From Clostridia bacterium (GTDB lineage Bacteria; Bacillota_A; Clostridia; Christensenellales; Aristaeellaceae): DNA of 7,515 nucleotides. The notes beneath the pieces were generated by a model, which was given only the letters and a program-made list of their open reading frames with translations, did not search any database and was not told where the DNA came from. Below are positions 5,800-7,515 of this stretch, piece by piece. The stretch's first letter is position 1, and each line of letters opens with the position of its first letter. The DNA is taken from assembly GCA_009783365.1 (NCBI GenBank), contig WRHG01000088.1, forward strand, positions 1-7,515, given 5' to 3'. The translations under genes and the position numbers were made by a program.

Positions 5800-6504
5800 T
5801 TATTCAAACCGTTCATAGGTTCTGCACCATACATATTTTGAGATGGCGCTGTTGCAGGCCTGACGTACATAGGTACACAGCAAATCTCGAATATAAGGGG
5901 GAAGCACGCGGTTATACTTGACTTCCAGTATTGTTTCTTCGTTCGAAAATGGAGAGACGGTGGGTACGTAGGGGTTGAATAGGTCCGTTGACCTCAACCC
6001 CGTGCGAAGCTGCTTATCAAAGGTGATGCGCACTTCCTCGGCGGGGTGGGTGTACGCCTCGCGGATATAATCCACCAGTACTACGGGGCGGAGAAGGTTC
6101 AGCTTCATCTCCCGATAAATATCGCGCAACAGGCCGCTGTGAGTCTGTTCAAGCCCGGTAGGATCCCTCGCGATCAACTGCTCGGCCAGCAACTTTGGGA
6201 TTTCGAGGGAACGCTTGGATATGAGGGAACCTAACTTGGTTTTACACTCCATGCGGATTCGCCGGTCCGAAAAATTATAGATTCTGATTCGATATTTGTC
6301 CCGGGTACGGACGCCGTTGATTTTATCGAGTATCGCGTCGTTATAAATGGTATCGAAGTACAGAGAACGGATATGGTACTCATTATTCTCATCCCCATTG
6401 GGGTCCCTGTTCAGCGTATGCGCAAGCACGCGGCGGAGCACTTCGTACTCGACAGCGCTAATATAGTACTTAAGTTCATGCCGGAGCGGAACGGAAATCT
6501 CCAA
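5800..6504 (-). CDS. VTC domain protein (polyphosphate-polymerase-like, triphosphate tunnel fold)
   Basis: A 234-residue cytoplasmic protein of the VTC family, the fold of the yeast VTC4 polyphosphate polymerase. Basic and acidic tunnel residues can be followed: RHELKY (8-13), YRIR (71-74) after RTRDK, ME86CK88TK90, SKR98, RITFD (159-163) and LE194VK196YN near the end. In the family these bind triphosphate and metal. Whether this bacterial member makes polyphosphate is not established. The initiation codon appears to be TTG, giving MEISVPLRHELKY, which places the RHELKY motif at its usual position. The Shine-Dalgarno is only a G-run about nine bases upstream. The gene begins 18 bases after the DUF4956 stop and in the same frame. 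DUF4956 plus VTC is a recurrent bacterial pair, often accompanied by CotH-like proteins; none is visible here. Confidence 0.82.
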   Translation of the reverse strand: MEISVPLRHELKYYISAVEYEVLRRVLAHTLNRDPNGDENNEYHIRSLYFDTIYNDAILDKINGVRTRDKYRIRIYNFSDRRIRMECKTKLGSLISKRSLEIPKLLAEQLIARDPTGLEQTHSGLLRDIYREMKLNLLRPVVLVDYIREAYTHPAEEVRITFDKQLRTGLRSTDLFNPYVPTVSPFSNEETILEVKYNRVLPPYIRDLLCTYVRQACNSAISKYVWCRTYERFE

Positions 6505-6522
6505 CCCGTCGCACCCCCCAGG

Positions 6523-7221
6523 CTAGGCGCCAATTTCGCTTTGGCAGGCCACCAGCGTGGCGTCATGCACGCCTTCGATATCCAGCATGCGTGTGACTAC
6601 CTCATGCCGCTCGCTGAGGCGAACCTCATAGGTCATCTCCGCGCCTGCCCTCGTGAGGGTTTTGGAGCGCAACTTGAAACTCTTTACGGAGCGGTCCAGC
6701 TCCCGCGTGATCGCAGGTTCACAGAACTCGTCATAGTGCATCACCAACAGGTATGCGTTGGGTAACGTGAACTTTGCGAAGGTGAGCACAAACATCAACA
6801 CAGAGATGCACAGAACTACGATCAGGGCTACCAAATGCAGGCCCGCGCCCAGCAGAATGCCCATGGTCAGGGACCAGAACATGTAGCCGGTATCAAGAGG
6901 GTCCTTAACGGCGGTGCGAAAGCGGACGATGGAGAGAGCGCCTACCATGCCCATGGAAAGCGCGATGTTGCTCTTGATACACATCACAACCGGGGTGGTG
7001 ATGAGCGTCAGCATAACCAGAGTCAGCGTGAAAGATGGGCTATAGAGTACACCCCGGTAGGTTTTGCGGTACACCAGGGCGATGATGACGCCTACGACAA
7101 AGCCAAGGCCCAGAGATATGAACAGGTCCATTGGAACAATGCTTTTAAATTGAGCAGCCAGCCCCATGGATTCCACGAAATCCGAAGCGCTCATGGCCTG
7201 AAATAGGGCGGAAACGTTCAT
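6523..7221 (-). CDS. DUF4956 integral membrane protein
   Basis: A protein of about 232 residues with the DUF4956 signature GALSIVRFRTAVKDPLDTGY (94-113). Hydrophobic segments are at about 31-50, 62-83 and 86-98, with a long one at 113-148 that probably forms two passes. A soluble C-terminal domain of about 80 residues follows, with ferredoxin-like alternation (AEMTYEVRLSERHEVVTRML, then IEGVHDATLVA). The family function is unknown; it is regularly encoded next to VTC-domain proteins, as here. The open frame extends to an ATG at 7275, but a promoter lies across that codon. GAGGAGG at 7230-7236 serves two adjacent ATGs at 7224 (5 bases) and 7221 (8 bases). The latter spacing is closer to the 7 bases seen at other genes here, so 7221 is chosen; 7224 would add one Met. 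Confidence 0.82.
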   Translation of the reverse strand: MNVSALFQAMSASDFVESMGLAAQFKSIVPMDLFISLGLGFVVGVIIALVYRKTYRGVLYSPSFTLTLVMLTLITTPVVMCIKSNIALSMGMVGALSIVRFRTAVKDPLDTGYMFWSLTMGILLGAGLHLVALIVVLCISVLMFVLTFAKFTLPNAYLLVMHYDEFCEPAITRELDRSVKSFKLRSKTLTRAGAEMTYEVRLSERHEVVTRMLDIEGVHDATLVACQSEIGA

Positions 7222-7229
7222 CATCACAG

Positions 7230-7236
7230 CCTCCTC
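7230..7236 (-). promoter_or_regulatory. Ribosome binding site (GAGGAGG) of the DUF4956 gene
   Basis: Minus-strand GAGGAGG lies 5 and 8 bases before two consecutive ATG codons. It rules out the far upstream ATG at 7275 as the main start, since that codon has no comparable site. Confidence 0.75.
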
Positions 7237-7253
7237 GGTAACAATCCCATTCA

Positions 7254-7282
7254 ATAGTAAGGGTATTTGTTTCATCTGTCAA
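7254..7282 (-). promoter_or_regulatory. Promoter of the DUF4956-VTC operon
   Basis: A perfect TTGACA (-35, 7277-7282) is followed after exactly 17 bases by TACTAT (-10, 7254-7259; four of six match TATAAT). Transcription would begin near 7247, giving a leader of about 25 bases that contains GAGGAGG. The promoter shows the pair can be transcribed independently of the upstream amidotransferase gene. Confidence 0.6.
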
Positions 7283-7303
7283 GCGGCGCAACGGCTTGGT
7301 TAA

Positions 7304-7319
7304 CCGGCCGCGGCCGCGG
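7304..7319. other. GC-only palindromic stretch downstream of the amidotransferase gene
   Basis: Sixteen consecutive G/C bases contain overlapping perfect palindromes (GGCCGCGGCC and CCGCGGCCGCGG) three bases after the amidotransferase stop. It has no loop and no T-run on the minus strand, so it does not look like a standard terminator. It may slow polymerase or simply be compositional. Confidence 0.3.
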
Positions 7320-7321
7320 TC

Positions 7322-7515
7322 CTACGATTCGCCGGAAAGCGGGCCCAGGGATTTTGCCCTGGCGATCAGCGCGCAAAAAAGCGGGTGCGGGCGATTGGGC
7401 CGGGAAATGTACTCGGGATGGAAGATGACTCCCACATAAAACGGATGCCCGTCCAACTCAAAGACTTCCGGATAGCCGGCCTCCATGCTGGCGCCAACCA
7501 GGCGAAACCCATTTT
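7322..7515 (-). CDS. CTP synthase-like glutamine amidotransferase, C-terminal fragment
   Basis: The last 63 residues before a TAG, with the 5' part cut by the window edge. The sequence runs NGFRLVGASMEAGYPEVFEL, then HPFYVGVIFHPEYISRP, then RPHPLFCALIARAKS. This matches the end of the class I glutaminase domain of CTP synthase: the FHPE motif supplies the catalytic His and Glu of the Cys-His-Glu triad, and SRP..PHPLF is characteristic of PyrG. Canonical PyrG usually has QFHPE and ends in a longer basic tail; here it is IFHPE with a short tail GPLSGES. The gene could therefore be pyrG itself or a standalone PyrG-like amidotransferase of about 240 residues found in some Firmicutes. The upstream synthetase domain would decide, but it is not in the window. 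It lies about 100 bases upstream of the DUF4956 gene on the same strand. Confidence 0.72.
   Translation of the reverse strand, partial: NGFRLVGASMEAGYPEVFELDGHPFYVGVIFHPEYISRPNRPHPLFCALIARAKSLGPLSGES

Noticed and set aside
5774..5810. Imperfect hairpin GGTTTG ... CAAACC between the convergent GNAT and VTC genes
   Set aside because: Only 6 outer and 3 inner pairs with bulges and no T-run on either strand; not convincing as a terminator.
6835..7206. Plus-strand open frame opposite the DUF4956 gene
   Set aside because: Highly polar Gln/His-rich translation, the typical reverse complement of membrane-segment codons.
7308..7319. GC palindrome as an intrinsic terminator of the amidotransferase gene
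   Set aside because: There is no loop and no T-tract on the minus strand after it; kept only as a sequence feature.
1..7515. tRNA, rRNA, CRISPR, insertion sequence, attachment site or riboswitch
   Set aside because: No cloverleaf-like segment, regularly spaced repeats, transposase motifs or long direct repeats were seen, and leaders are too short (under about 100 bases) for known large riboswitches.

Overview
The window is a compact chromosomal segment, probably from a Gram-positive anaerobe of the class Clostridia. The pointers are strong AGGAGG-type ribosome binding sites, the GGGtGRT protein paired with an IscU/NifU-like scaffold (a pair known mainly from clostridia), the DUF4956/VTC pair and an atypical Fpg/Nei glycosylase. 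This is inference from gene content; there is no rRNA, tRNA, mobile element or CRISPR array. Coding density is high, no gene-free stretch exceeds 180 bases, and base composition is moderately GC-rich except for one visibly AT-richer gene at 5154-5765.

Left block, plus strand (1-1564): the 3' end of a TraB/GumN-like gene, a GNAT acetyltransferase and a PHP-domain metallophosphoesterase that overlaps the acetyltransferase gene by 17 bases. All run the same way and are probably cotranscribed from a promoter outside the window. Convergent to them is an Fpg/Nei-type DNA glycosylase homologue (minus strand, 1568-2395) that lacks the proline nucleophile and the zinc-finger arginine of classical Fpg.

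Central block (2424-5101): a two-gene minus-strand operon with the IscU/NifU-like scaffold first and the GGGtGRT protein second, diverging from a plus-strand XRE regulator with a LexA/S24-like C-terminal domain. The 178-base divergent intergenic region carries two face-to-face extended -10 promoters sharing the sequence TGCTATACT, with palindromes between them. The layout suggests a self-contained regulated unit whose biochemical function is unknown. It is the best candidate here for an undescribed system.

Right block (5154-7515): an AT-richer GNAT acetyltransferase on the plus strand converges on a minus-strand pair encoding a DUF4956 membrane protein and a VTC-type (polyphosphate-polymerase-like, triphosphate tunnel fold) protein. 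A promoter with a consensus TTGACA lies just upstream of DUF4956 and shows that its true start is internal to the longest frame. Further upstream on the same strand is the C-terminal end of a CTP-synthase-like glutamine amidotransferase cut by the window edge.
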